Shown here: in pieces, positions 43,107 to 53,917 of the stretch
How the letters are laid out: each line of letters opens with the position of its first letter
Position numbering within the stretch: position 1 is the stretch's first letter
NCBI GenBank assembly: GCA_002049455.2
Contig: KV919145.1
Location: 1-64,000, forward strand
Origin: Porphyra umbilicalis
Taxonomy: Eukaryota; Rhodophyta; Bangiophyceae; Bangiales; Bangiaceae
Direction: 5' to 3'
DNA: 64,000 bases
The notes under the pieces: generated by a model
Seen by the model: the letters and a program-made list of their open reading frames with translations, nothing else
What the model was told of the DNA's origin: nothing
Databases searched by the model: none
Translations under genes and position numbers: made by a program

Positions 43107-44123
43107 AAAGCGCATGACAAACTCGCCGCCGGCGGCGGCGGTGAGGGCGGCGCCAAAGCCCGCAAAGTCGAGCGCCGACGTGCGGGACGGCCGCTCACCG
43201 CCACCGCCGCAGTAGCCCGCCCGGTTTGTTGTCCCTGTGATGGTGGCCGCGGCGGGGCAGGTTGCCCCTCCCAGCGCATCGGCGGCCGACGTGGCGCAAG
43301 TGCCGACGGCCACGGCCGCTGCGGGCGGCGCCTCCAGCCGCCGCTTGACAAACGACACGGCGTGGGTGGTCGGAGTCGCGCCGCCGCCGCCGCCGCCGTC
43401 GCCGCCCCCCCCCCCCCCTCGGTTGGCCCCATGACGCACGTGTGGAGGTGCGCGCCATCCGGCGTGGCGGCGTACCACAAGAAGGAGGGCATGCCGTGTT
43501 TGGTCGTCCGCAGCAGTAGTTGCGCCGACGACTCGTCCATGGCAAAGCGGCCGCCGTGGCCGAGCACGGGCGCCTTGGCGGTCGGCGGCGGCGGGGTCGT
43601 GGCCGGCGGCCGCCGCCGCCACAGCGTCGCGGGCAGCGGTGAGGGCACAGCCGACGGATTCGGTGATGGCCGCGCCACACGTGTGGCCGTTGGCGCTCGC
43701 ACACGGGATGAGCTGCGGGGGCAAAGCAGGGCGTGGGGGCGCCAAGGAAGAGACAGGATCGAAAGGAAACGGAACGACAGACGCGATACGCCAGGTGCTG
43801 ACTCGAGGCGTCGCCCACTTGCAGACCCGGCCACCCCGCCTCGAGCACCCTCAAGAAGCGGGCCGGCTTGGTTCACCTACTACATGGGCCACGTCCTCCA
43901 CCATGGCAGAGCCCGGCATGTCGATCGATTTGTGCACCAACGGCGCGCTCGGAAAGAGCTGCTCCACCAGCACCGGTGAGGTGGTGACCGTCGAACTCCA
44001 CACGACCGCATTGTGGATGCCCCGCGGGGAGAGCAAGCGGTCGACTTCACCGTTCTGAGCAAAGAGGAAGGCGCGTTTGCCGTCACACAGGGACGCTAAC
44101 ATCGCTTCCATGCTGATGGCCAT
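42570..44123 (-). CDS. Uncharacterised protein, at least two exons
   Basis: Exon 1 (44123-43881) starts MAISMEAMLASLCDGKRAFL and reads FAQNGEVDRLLSPRGIHNAV and EQLFPSAPLVHKSID. It ends at GCC CAT GTA before donor GTAGGT. A 168-bp intron ends CCCCGCAG, and exon 2 continues in frame as LIPCASANGHTCGAAITESV. Further on come RFAMDESSAQLLLRTTKHGM and PSFLWYAATPDGAHLHTCVM, then SFVKRRLEAPP, DFAGFGAAL and GAVLYNALTVERAAAVLSVF. One frame change falls in a GCGGCGG repeat near 43.6 kb and another at a C-run near 43410-43420. Composition and the clean splice argue for a real gene. I cannot assign a family, and the stop codon is uncertain. Confidence 0.55.
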
Positions 44124-44266
44124 CGCCGTCGGGCATGTGCCAAGAGTTTTGGCGTGGAGATGTACTCGCCAAAACACACCACCGGGGACGCTGAGTGACC
44201 GCGCGCCTCAGGCGACTTGTACACAGTGGGGAAGGGCGCGCCGCGTGCGAGCCCGTGCGCTACAGG

Positions 44267-45598
44267 AACAGAACCGCAATAAAACCGCGATCCGTGATGC
44301 TCGCGCAGGGACCGTGGGCGGAGGTCCAAACCGCGATAAAACCGCAATCTGTCGGACTTTGATTGGCCCACAATCGCCCTCAGCTGGGCCCATCGAAGAT
44401 GAAAAGGAGGTCTCTCGACCATGCTTACAGCCCACAAGTGCGGACTACTGTTCGTATCGCTGCCTATTTCTCTGTTCCTTCATATTATGATAATATTGTA
44501 TTTTATTTCTGTTCTATTACTCTAGCTGGCGAAGACGATCAAGCTGCTGCTGCGCCAGCTCCTGCTCCCGCGTCGCCTGTGCCGGAGCGTCGCCGTTGCT
44601 GGCCGTCGACGAGGCAGCAGCGTCCGCGGGGAGGGCGGCGGCAGCGGGCGGACCCCGCCGATGTAAACCCCCCCCCGCCCAGTGTGTCCGGACAACGGGG
44701 GCGGGGGGGAAGGCGGGGAGGAAGGCGGGGGGGGAAGGGGGGCAGCCGCCCGGAGCGTCGGCAAAGGAGGAGGCGGAGGGGGAGGGGGGGGGGGCGCCGA
44801 CGCCGGTGCAGGAGACGCGATCACCAGTGGGGGGGGGGATAGGGGGGGCAGGTACTGCCAGCTGTGCGGCTCAAAGCAGCGGCCACCTGAGAGGCAGCCA
44901 GCAGACCACCCACATCTGAGTAAGGGACACGGGAAAAAGACGGATGCGACAACTACAACAAAGATGTCAGCAGCCACGAGCGATGTGAAAAAAAAAGCCA
45001 CAAAGCCCGCACGGCGACCAAGACCGCGCCGTACCCCCTCACCAAAAGCGCACGACAAGGATCCTCCAGTGTGCTTACCTGCCCGGCTCGTGAGCGGCCG
45101 TTGAAAGGCGCAGAGCGCAGGCGAGAGCTCCGACGTGGTGGCATGGCGGTCGGAATTGAAGGGGGAGGGTGCAGAGAACGCGGGAAAAGAACGCGTCCGC
45201 GTGGGGCAACTCGACGATGAAGGCAGTTGACGGGTGGTCGACGACGCTGGGGACAGCCAGGCGTCAAAGCCCAAGGCTTGTCGCTGCGCCGCAATGAGGT
45301 CTTGGTAATGGAGCCACACGGCCGAACGCTGATCATGAAAGGGTGCACGACTCCTTATTGGATGGCACTAGATGTTTAAGGAGGCTTCCGGAACATGATT
45401 GGATGCTTCAAGTCGCTTCGAGAAGCTATCAGAACAGGAGCTGCGAACTTTGTGGAAAGCCAATCAGAACTCATGAAGGCATCCGAGAAGCCATCTTGCA
45501 CTGTCAGGACCCAGCGATCCGACCAAGACTCGTCCAGACCCCTGTTGGCCCGTGGGAAAACCGCGATATCGCGGTTTTATCGCGCATCTGTTCCCGTA
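44267..45598. mobile_element. Candidate TIR element with AAAACCGCGAT repeats
   Basis: The left end GGAACAGAACCGCAATAAAA is matched, inverted, by TTTTATCGCGCATCTGTTCC at 45575-45594. Both ends carry further AAAACCGCGAT words (44285, 44331 and 45557-45578). No coding capacity or clear target duplication was found, so this is tentative. Confidence 0.35.
45557..45578. repeat. Perfect 22-bp palindrome
   Basis: The two halves AAAACCGCGAT and ATCGCGGTTTT form an uninterrupted palindrome near the right end of the candidate element. Direct or variant copies of the half-site occur at 44285 and 44331. Confidence 0.8.
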
Positions 45599-46492
45599 GG
45601 GCGTGGCGTGTACGTTGGGGCGACGCGTACGGGACGACTTTGCGCTTCTGGTCCCAAGCCCCGACGGCCGCGAGAGCACCGTGCTGACCATCTGGCACGC
45701 GCGCGTTCGAGGTGCGCGTGGCGGCACTCTTCACAGACTGCTACGGACACCCGCATAGGCCGGGACGTTAGCGCCAGTCGGGCTGCGTGAGCGGCGCTGC
45801 TCCTCATCCGCCGCCCCCGTCAGCCGCCTGGCGGCCACACATCGTCAGAGGTATCGTCGACGGCAGCCCACGAGCGGCGCGAGTGGAGCGACGCGAACCC
45901 GTGGGCGAGCCCTCCTGCCGTCGTCCTTTCACGGGATGCTCACTGGAACTGGACGCCACCCGCGCCGCCATGCTCTGACACTCCGAAAATGCCGCGAACG
46001 GCGGGCGAGTAGGTCATGCCCAACTGCATAAAGTGTTTCAGCAGATACTGGTTTGAGACGCATGGCCAGCGCTCGCGTCTTGCGTGAGCCAAACCACCGA
46101 CGCGCGTCGGAGCGCTGAGCGGCGCACGAAAAACATAGAGTCGCTCTCAACCGACCCACACATCCTTCCACTTCCTGTTTCCATTTTTCTGTGGAGACGT
46201 GACCGAGCCGGCTGTCGAGATACTGCGGTGCCGAGACACTTGTACTGTACCGCCACCTGTATATACTGCTGTCATCAATGCAGTGCCGTGTGCCAGAGCG
46301 CGCCAATAGACGGGAGCCGTCATTTTCGAGTGGATGGGTTCCAGCGTTTTCTGTTGCGAGGCAGCCACCTCACCGTCAGGTCAAGGCCGCCACTGACAGA
46401 CACTTCGTCATGGTCAGGCGCACCACGAGGCATGGCGGGTTGGCGTGAATACCGACAATGTGGCCCCCGCCAAGCGCTCTGGTATTGCTGAT

Positions 46493-46918
46493 CCCCCAAT
46501 TCTGTCCTCATCGAGCAGGAACGGTTCCGGGACGTACGGTTCTTGTAGCACTGGCCAGCCATTGGTCGAAAGTACTTACGAACAGCTGCTAAGCACGAAT
46601 CTGAGACGTTCTATTGGCTCTCCAACAGCCAGTTCCGTGCAGATTGAAAGATTCTTGTTTTTCGTGAGATTTTCTTCCGTTCCAGTCCGTGTCAGAGGGG
46701 CAGCGGGCCCGCAATCGTTGCGATATCGAGATTTTCTGGGAGATACGCAGAAAAATGCAGAAAAACGAAGGCGTCGAATGCGCGATCGGGGGCCGTACGG
46801 GCACATTTTGTAAAGATCGGCCCCGATATGCACTGCTGTCCGACTGATCGACCAATCGCATGTCTCCATTCCTTGCTGTTCCACTACCGTTCCGGGGCGA
46901 TGAGGACAGAATTGGGGG
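46493..46918. mobile_element. MITE-like element with 21-bp perfect TIRs
   Basis: A 426-bp segment begins CCCCCAATTCTGTCCTCATC and ends with its exact reverse complement; one further base (G) also matches. A GGAACGG/CCGTTCC pair follows immediately inside each end. It has no coding capacity. Flanking bases show no convincing target duplication, so the superfamily is unknown. Confidence 0.7.
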
Positions 46919-48021
46919 AACATATTAATACCATGAGCGTTGATTGGAGCCAAGCGGCGTGGCTGGCTGCCCCGCGGGCCGCCTCTTTGCACCAGTGATT
47001 TTCCGGCACCTATCATATCTTCAACGAGAAGAGGAGGCGGGTCTTGGTCGGGAACCGTCACGGGTCCGACCTAAAAAATCCAATTGAGCGCAGCCGAGGA
47101 CGCTCCTCGTCCACCCAGCTGGAAGGACTCGGAACGATGCGATGTGGTTGCTTGCCATTGGCCTAGCGGAGATTTTCCCGGGCGACGGTCGGGTGAGTCG
47201 CTGGTGCTCTCCTCTCCCGTTGACGATGCGCCACCCACCGCAATCTGACCGGGACCTCCATCAGTCGTCTTGGGCGACTCAGAGCCGCACAAAGCCTTTG
47301 GCAGGTGCGGTCCCCCCAGTCGCTCCTTTTGAGGCCTGGGCGCCCCACAGGCCTCCGCCTGGATCACTGTCGTGCGCCAGGTGACGGCCAAGTTTTTATG
47401 GTTTTTTAGCGGACCGGCGCCGCTGCACGGGATGTGGCTCTCGAGGCGTGGCGTGGCAGCCACACACCAGCGGGTCCCCCCCCGGCCTTTGGTTGGCACC
47501 TCACCGCCCAAGCGACGGGCACCGCGAGCTGGGCCGCCTGCTCACGGCGGCCCAGCGGCTGTGACCCCCCGCCCCTCTCCCAATGCGCTGGCGCAACGGG
47601 GCGACGGGCGCAGGAGCAGACTCGGCACGAGCCTCCAGGCCACGCGGGGCCACAACCGCCTGTCGTTGCGCCGGCGACAAAGTCGGTTCGGTCGAAGCGG
47701 CGCGTGCGACCGAGCGTGACATCTGCTCGCTGACGTGGTATCGCCGCCGTCCCGTGCGCACCCCTCTCGCACGCAGTCGCTTTGCCGCCCTCCGTGAAGC
47801 TACTTTTTTGCGGTGTAGGCGCGTTGCTGGGGTGCGACCGCGACCGCCGTTGGCGAGGCGGGCGTGTCTCGGTGGTGAGTGAGTCCTCTAGTGCGCCTCG
47901 TCCGCGTGCTGCGTTGTGTGCCGGGCGTCACGTCCGGGGCCTGCGCGCCGCGCGCGTTCTTGTGGCTCGTTGCTGAGCCACGATAGCGGTGGTGGCTCTG
48001 TTGGATTGCTCGGTCGTCGAT

Positions 48022-49723
48022 ATGGACGACAACATGTTCTTCCTAGACGACTTTGGCGACGACGATGCGGGGGCTACGCCCTTACCCGGCTTTTTCGTCC
48101 CCGCGCTGGGCAAGCGGACCGCCGCTCCGACGCCCCCCTCAACCGCCGCGGTTGCCGCCGCCGGACCCGTCTACGAGGCCAAGCGCAGCAAGCGCCCAAA
48201 GCGGGTACAACTGCCGGCTGAGGCGCCGTCCTACTCTGGCGCGACGGCGGGCCGGGCGGGTCTGCCGTCCACGCCCGTGTTGGCGCGGCCGGTGCCCGTG
48301 ATGTCGGCCCCAGCGACGTCCTGCTGGGCCAATGGGAAGGGGGACGGTGCTGGTGGCGTCGGCCGCTCAGTTGCGGCGACCCCCGTGTCGGCTGCCAAGG
48401 GGAACGACTCGGTGTCCCCGGCGAGCTTGTTTCACTTTGCCGGCGACGATGGGTGCGAATCGGATGCGAGCGGCGAGTCGGGCGGCTCGGGGCGCTCATT
48501 CGGGTCGTTGCGGTCGACCTGGTCAAATCGGTCTGCCGGGTCGGGGTCTAGCGTGCAGCCGGGACGCAAGTCGAATGTACGTTGCATGCGGGAAACATGC
48601 TGGGGCGTGGTGCTGGATCGCGCAGCGCTGGACTTGATTTCGTGACGCGTGGTGATGAATGTTGGTGTACTAACCCAGATGCGCTGCGCCGTCGTTTCCT
48701 TGTACGGCCCCACCCATGTGATGGTATCGTGTTGTCACCGTATCTGGATGTACCCTTGTGCTGCGCCAACAGATTCGTGAAGAAATGCTGCGTCTGAGCC
48801 ATGCTGCGGCAGAGGCGGTGAATATGCAGATGCAGCAGTTGCAACAAGGTGCCCATCAGCGGCCCGCGGCGGAGGAGTCGTGCGCTGCTGACGACGCGGC
48901 GGCGTGCGCGTCGCCGCGCACCTCCGATGCGGCCGGGCCGCCGGCTTCGTGGATGCCCAACCCTGCCGCTAACGTCGGCGTTTCGGCTCCCCGTTATCAC
49001 CTGGCACGTACCGGTCTCTGCGCCCCGCCACCCCGACCGCCGCCGTCGCCACCGCCGCCCGCCGCTGTGCCGCTGCCGTCCCCACCAATGACAACGGCCC
49101 ACCCCGCGGCCACCCAGGACAAGCCCGCCGCCCCGCCGCCGCCCCGCCGCCCCGCCAAGCGCACGCCAACGGGCTCAACGGCCGCGTCGGCGGCCACCTC
49201 CCATGCGGATTCACGGTGCACCCCACCCGCGCCCGACTCCAAGGCCGGCATCTTGGCCTCGCCCGCGGACGCGGACAGCGAGGAGCCCTGCAGCGACGCG
49301 GCGGGTGGCACGGCCGCGTCGTGCTGCTCGCCTGGGAATGGCAACCTGACGCTCGCCGAGCGCAAGAAGCGGAACCGGGAGAGCGCGGAGCGCTCCCGAC
49401 TGCGGCGGCTCGCGCACCTCGGGGAGGTGCAAAACCAGCTGTCGGCGACCCGGTCTGAAAACACGTGCCTCCGCGTGCAGGTGGCGCTTGCGCACCAGCG
49501 CATTCGGTACCTCGAGTACTTGGTCGAGGCACAGGGCGGCATTGCTGTGCTGCCACACGAGGTGCTCGCGACGCCCGTGCAGCGGCTGTGGGCGCAGGCG
49601 GCGGGGGGGCAACCGCCGCAGGGCGCCGCGCCGCCGGCAGAGGCGGCGGCGGCGGCGGCAGAGGCGGCGGCGCCAGCAGTGACAGCGGCGGCGTCGGCGG
49701 CGTCGGCGGCGGTTGGGCAATGA
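48022..49723 (+). CDS. bZIP transcription factor, two exons
   Basis: Exon 1 (48022-48576) and exon 2 (48773-49723) join in phase 0 across a 196-bp intron (donor GTACGT, acceptor CCAACAG), giving 501 residues. It starts MDDNMFFLDDFGDDDAG, an acidic and hydrophobic segment typical of activation domains. After long Ser/Pro/Ala-rich stretches the basic region is ERKKRNRESAERSRLRRLAH (about residues 381-400). It holds the N-x7-R signature (Asn of NRESAERSR), then a zipper with heptad Leu/Val/Ile positions through LEYLVEAQGG. The Ala-rich C-terminus has no known domain. ATG 48022 is the first in frame; a GTG-initiated extension is unlikely. The binding site is probably ACGT-core or similar, by family only. 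Confidence 0.87.
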
Positions 49724-50266
49724 GCCAGGCCTGGTGGTTTCCTTCTGGGGTGTGCGCCAGGGGGGTCAAGTGTGTACGCACTGGTTGGTTGCCGACTTCT
49801 ACGCTTTGTTTTCTGCATGTTATGCTTGATCTGCTGTATTTGGTCGATTTTCCTGATCAGGTGCGTCTCCTTCCGCCGCTGGCGGTCTATTTTTTCCTTT
49901 TGGCACAATGTGGTTGCTGCGACCATTTCTTGTCTGGTGCCCCCCTCTGCTGGCGTCGTACGGCGCGCCTACATAAACCATGAGTCTGTCACGCTTTGCC
50001 ATTCGCCCCGCCCACCCACCCACATGCGGTATACCCAAGCGCCACGCTGCCACGACACACGCCCAAACAACCGGCCCTGCCACTCCGCGCACGCGCCGCT
50101 CGTTACGGGTGCCGCCCCGGCGCTGGCCAGCGCGGTCACGGGGCGCTCGACCGAATGAGCCGGGATGGTGCGCTTCCCGACACACCAGCGCCATCCCACC
50201 GCGCGCTCCCTCCCGCTTCCCCTGTGCTCCACACGACGCCGTGTGCGGCCCGCCCGCGCCCCGCGC
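49724..50266. other. Convergent 3' region between bZIP and BSD2-like genes
   Basis: The region should hold both 3' UTRs. I see no further gene. Composition is AT-richer near 49.75-49.97 kb, fitting an untranslated region. Confidence 0.45.
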
Positions 50267-51230
50267 CTACCAATCGTCTCCCCCCTCCTCCCACACGCCC
50301 TGCTCGATCATGTCGGCTTCCTCTCCGCCCTTGGTCGCCGCCGCGGCGGCCGCCGCTGCCGCTGCTGCGGCGGCAGCACCCCCCGCAGCTGTGGCACCCG
50401 CCCGCGCGCCGTCGTACGAGCCAACCGCCTCTAACGGGTCCGCCGACGGCGTAACGTCTACGAGGCGGCACCGCGGGCAAGCCACCTGGCCAACGCCTGT
50501 GCAGATGCCCCATCGCAGCGCGTAGCCAGTCAGCCGAGCCAAGCGGTCAGAGAGCCGCGCCGGATGCGTGGAAGCGTTAGCGGTTGTTTCGAGTCCCGGC
50601 TGCACGCGAGAGCAATCACAAGGCGGACAACTGCGCTTGCCAACGGCGGTGCTCAGCACAAGCACGGAACGCACACACAATCAACGCTGCAAGCGCCTCC
50701 CACCTGCGCGTTGTGTGACCACAACAGCAGGCTGCTACTGACAAGAAGCAGGACGCGCAGCACGTGGCCGCCCCGTTGCCATTCTCAACTGGCCACTCCA
50801 CCCCAAACCGACTCTCGTCACCAACCCCCCCCCCTCCTTTAGCCCCCAACAACGTACCAAAACAGTCCGCACACGTGCACCACATGGCCGCCCCCTCGGC
50901 TTTGGTGAAACCCTTGCGGCCACACGCGCCGCAGGGCATCACCCCCGCGCCCGCGCACGACGCGCAACCGTCGTCCCCCGGTGGGGGCTGGAACGCATCC
51001 CACCCTGTCGCATCTGCGTCGGGGGCGGGCGTCAGCGCGACGCCGCCATTGACGGTCGAGGGCGGCGGGGAGGTCACCATGGTCGCCGCGGCGTTGGCCG
51101 CGCGTGGGTGCGTCGGCGTCGCCGGGATGGGGCCCCCGGCGCGGCGACGCCGTGCCACGACGGAGGAGCGGGGAGAGGGCAGAAGGCCACTAATGGCGGG
51201 GGGTACAAAGGCTGATGGCGGGACCGCCAT
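50267..51230 (-). CDS. BSD2-like DnaJ-type zinc-finger protein, probably plastid-targeted
   Basis: Exon 1 (51230-50858) and exon 2 (50496-50267) flank a 361-bp intron (donor GTACGT, acceptor CTGCACAG), giving 200 residues. The split codon restores FGVGQVACPRC, so the junction is well supported. The domain has four Cys pairs: CASCAGAG, CGACGRKG, CADCFGVG and CPRC. This is the DnaJ cysteine-rich zinc fold without a J domain. Stand-alone proteins of this kind include BSD2, a Rubisco-assembly chaperone, and LQY1. The N-terminus MAVPPSAFVPPAISGLLPSP with a following RRRRAGG looks like a transit peptide. The C-terminus is Ala-rich, ending EEADMIEQGVWEEGGDDW. Whether it serves Rubisco is inference. 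Confidence 0.75.
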
Positions 51231-52055
51231 GGCAACACCCAGAGAGGGGCGGGGCAGGGAAAAGGAAACACACGTCCAGTGCACGACAGCTCCAACACGA
51301 CAGAGCTACTTCCGTGGATGGTCCTAGAAAAACAAGCGGTTGGAAAGGCGGTGCCACAACAAAGCCAGCTAGCAAGAGAGCAGTCGTGGAAAATGGAGGC
51401 CCAGTCTCGGCGAAAGAGTCCCAGCGCCAGACGTGGAGGACGGGACGAGAAACGCGCTGGTGAAGACGAACGGCGTCTGTGGGGAGATTCAAGGAGTTGA
51501 GCCGACCACTCAAATCGAGCAATGTGATTGGCAAGGAACTTGAATCGCCACGTGTGGAGGGCACGAGAGAGACTGTGCGACATAGCCGCGAGGTTGGGGA
51601 CAGCACGCGCGGCCTACTGCACGGCACCCATGCCGCGAGTTCTACGGCGCCACTGAGCACGACAGAAACCTCGTGTGGTGGAGAGCACCACATACTGTTC
51701 TCGTGCTCACTGACGGCGCCGGCATGCTGACTGCGATACTCCACAGGGGCGCGCAGCGGACGACCTCGGGGTCCAGGGCGTTCATCGCAGCGCCACCACT
51801 GGCGTTGGCGTGAGTGCATCCTGTGTCCTGGTCTCGCAGCAGGCACATCGGGCTTCCCCATGTCATAATTTAAAGAGGTGGCCACAGGTGTTCAGAGCCG
51901 ACAAGCAATCGCTCATGTGCCGAGTGCCTATCACAGCGCACCGCCGGGTCCGCGTCGTTCACCCAAATGCACCCCAGACAGGCGCAGGTGGTCGTCTCTC
52001 GCGCTCGCAACAAAATCAAGTAATCAAAACCGAACAAAAAAAAAACTGCCTCTGC
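51231..52055. other. Intergenic stretch, no gene seen
   Basis: Lies between the BSD2-like start and the hemerythrin-like stop, both on the minus strand. It presumably holds the BSD2-like promoter. The open frames have no recognisable motifs. Confidence 0.45.
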
Positions 52056-53381
52056 CTATGGCTCGTCGCCTAGTAGCTGCTGCTCCGGCAGCTCCTCCAC
52101 CCGCTTCCGCCTTGCCCTACCCGCCCGTTGCCGCTGCCGCACCTGCTCCGACAGCACCGTCGTCGGGCACCCGTCGTACAGCCGCTTCTTCCACACGGGA
52201 ATCCACGCGCGCGCCGGCCGCGGCACCTCTCGCTTAAAGTGCCCCCACTCCTCCCCACCCCCTCCCGCCTTGAGGGCTTCGTGGAAGAGGACGAGTTGGA
52301 GCTTGGCGGTCGAGCCGCGGAGCCCCCCCGCCAGCCCGTGGACGGCGGTGAGGAAGACGCGCGCCTGCTCATCGGGCGAAAAGTCGTTGGAGACGAGCGG
52401 GATGAGCGCCGCCTCCTCGGCCGCAAACAGCGCCCGCGCCTCGTCGGTCAGCGACCGCACTGCCGCCACGGCGCGGCGGGTCTCGGGCCCACACGCGGCC
52501 ACGCCGCGCCACGGCGCGTCGCGCTCGGCGGTGGCGGTGGCGAGGCGCATCAGGTGCTCCTGCACCTCGGCCGACGCCGCCTCGAGGCGCTCCCGCTCCG
52601 CTCCAAACGACGCCAGGGCGGCGCTCACGGCCCGCTGCCGCGCCTCGGAGCGGCCGGCGACGGGGGTTCCTCGCCGCGCGTCCCCCACGACCGCCGCCGT
52701 GGACGTTGGTGGGCCGCCGGCGCCCCCATTCGCGGGCGCGGCGCACAAGCCCGTGTCAATCCACGGGAAGAGCACCGCCCGCTCCATCTCATTGTGGACC
52801 GCCCACACCGAGGTGCGCGCAAAGGCAAACGCGTCCACAACGGCGGCAACAGCGTCAGCGTCGCCACAATTCACGCCGGCGGCGAGGGCGGTTTGAATGG
52901 CGGCCAGCTCGCGTGTGATGGCCACGTGGTGCCACCGCCAGCCGTGGAGGCGGAAGCCTTTGGGAGCTCCGTCGACGCCGTCGGGGCAGTCCTCCACCAG
53001 GCCGGGCGGCACGTTGGCCGCCACCGTCGACGATGGCCGTGACGGTAGCGACAGGGAAGAGACGGATGGCACGCTCAGGCGGCGGCGTGCCCAAGCCAGC
53101 ACCCCCCGCGGTTGGCCGACTGCCCGCGCCACTGCCAGGAACCAGAGGGGGGGGGCATGGGAGCGCAAACGCGACGCACGCGCCACACGAGCGTGGGGGG
53201 GAGACGGCCATGGTCGCCACGGACGACGGCTATGGCCAGGGACAGGGGGGAAACTATCTGCAGGGGCGGACGCAGAGGGCGGAGTGGCAGCAGCTGCAGC
53301 CGCTACGCCGCGGGGGGGGCGGGGCGGGGCGCCGGCGTCGCCTCCAGGAGGGCCCGACGCCCGCGAAAAGAAGAGCCGCAT
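52056..53381 (-). CDS. Hemerythrin-like (HHE) domain protein
   Basis: HHE domains are four-helix bundles that bind a di-iron centre through spaced His/Glu/Asp residues, in oxygen, NO or iron sensing and storage. The 441-codon frame holds GWRWHHVAITRELAAIQTAL, then AVHNEMERAVLFPWIDTGL, and later FAAEEAALIPLVSNDFSPDE and FLTAVHGLAGG. The order (His, HNExE with LFPW, EExxxIPL, then VHGL) suits the bundle, though some ligands may be replaced. The C-terminus is basic (VRQRQRAGRARRKR). ATG 53381 (MRLFFSRASGPP) gives an intact frame with a possible targeting leader. ATG near 53211 (MAVSPP) would need one extra C in a C7 run. Assignment rests on motif pattern only. Confidence 0.55.
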   Translation of the reverse strand: MRLFFSRASGPPGGDAGAPPRPPRGVAAAAAATPPSASAPADSFPPVPGHSRRPWRPWPSPPHARVARASRLRSHAPPLWFLAVARAVGQPRGVLAWARRRLSVPSVSSLSLPSRPSSTVAANVPPGLVEDCPDGVDGAPKGFRLHGWRWHHVAITRELAAIQTALAAGVNCGDADAVAAVVDAFAFARTSVWAVHNEMERAVLFPWIDTGLCAAPANGGAGGPPTSTAAVVGDARRGTPVAGRSEARQRAVSAALASFGAERERLEAASAEVQEHLMRLATATAERDAPWRGVAACGPETRRAVAAVRSLTDEARALFAAEEAALIPLVSNDFSPDEQARVFLTAVHGLAGGLRGSTAKLQLVLFHEALKAGGGGEEWGHFKREVPRPARAWIPVWKKRLYDGCPTTVLSEQVRQRQRAGRARRKRVEELPEQQLLGDEP

Positions 53382-53917
53382 GTTGTCAGAGGTCGGGCGT
53401 CGGTGGAAAGGGGAGAGGCGTGCGCCCAAGCAGCGGGCGGTGAAGCAGTACACGGAGCAAGCCGACAAACCCCGGCACCACCGAAAAAAAGGGAGCAGCC
53501 ACCGTCTCGACTTCGAGCCACCTGCGACAAAAAAAACAGAACAAAAACAAAAAAAAAACAGACAGCGCGACACGCAAAGCAGCAGGAAGAACGACGCCAC
53601 GCACCCGGCGCGGCGGGTGCCTCTGCCCCCCGCGGTGCCTCCGCGACGCACGCTGCCGCTGCCGTCCGCGTCGCGACGCGCGTCCGCGGCCGCCACCGCG
53701 CTGCGTCCCGCGCAGTGGGGGCGGGTGCCGCGCGAGAGTCGTTGGCGATGGGCGGTGTGGCGGACAAGGCGCACTTTTTGGCCAATCACAGGGAGCGAGG
53801 AACACGCCACGACCTGTAGGGGACCCGGCGCCAGACGCGTGGCTGGTAGTGGAATCTGAGGGGGTCTGTCGCGCCCCTCCCGCAGCCACACCACAGGATC
53901 TTTTTGGGTGCAATTAT

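Larger units (their letters stand above)
44124..48021. other. Gene-poor region with TIR elements
   Basis: Almost 4 kb without a convincing gene. It contains a candidate TIR element (44267-45598), a 22-bp palindrome, a MITE (46493-46918) and, from about 47.4 kb, GC-rich sequence leading to the bZIP gene. Open frames here are short and lack family features. Confidence 0.4.

Noticed and set aside
46576..47061. 161-codon minus-strand frame
   Set aside because: It lies mostly inside the MITE at 46493-46918 and shows no motif or consistent composition.
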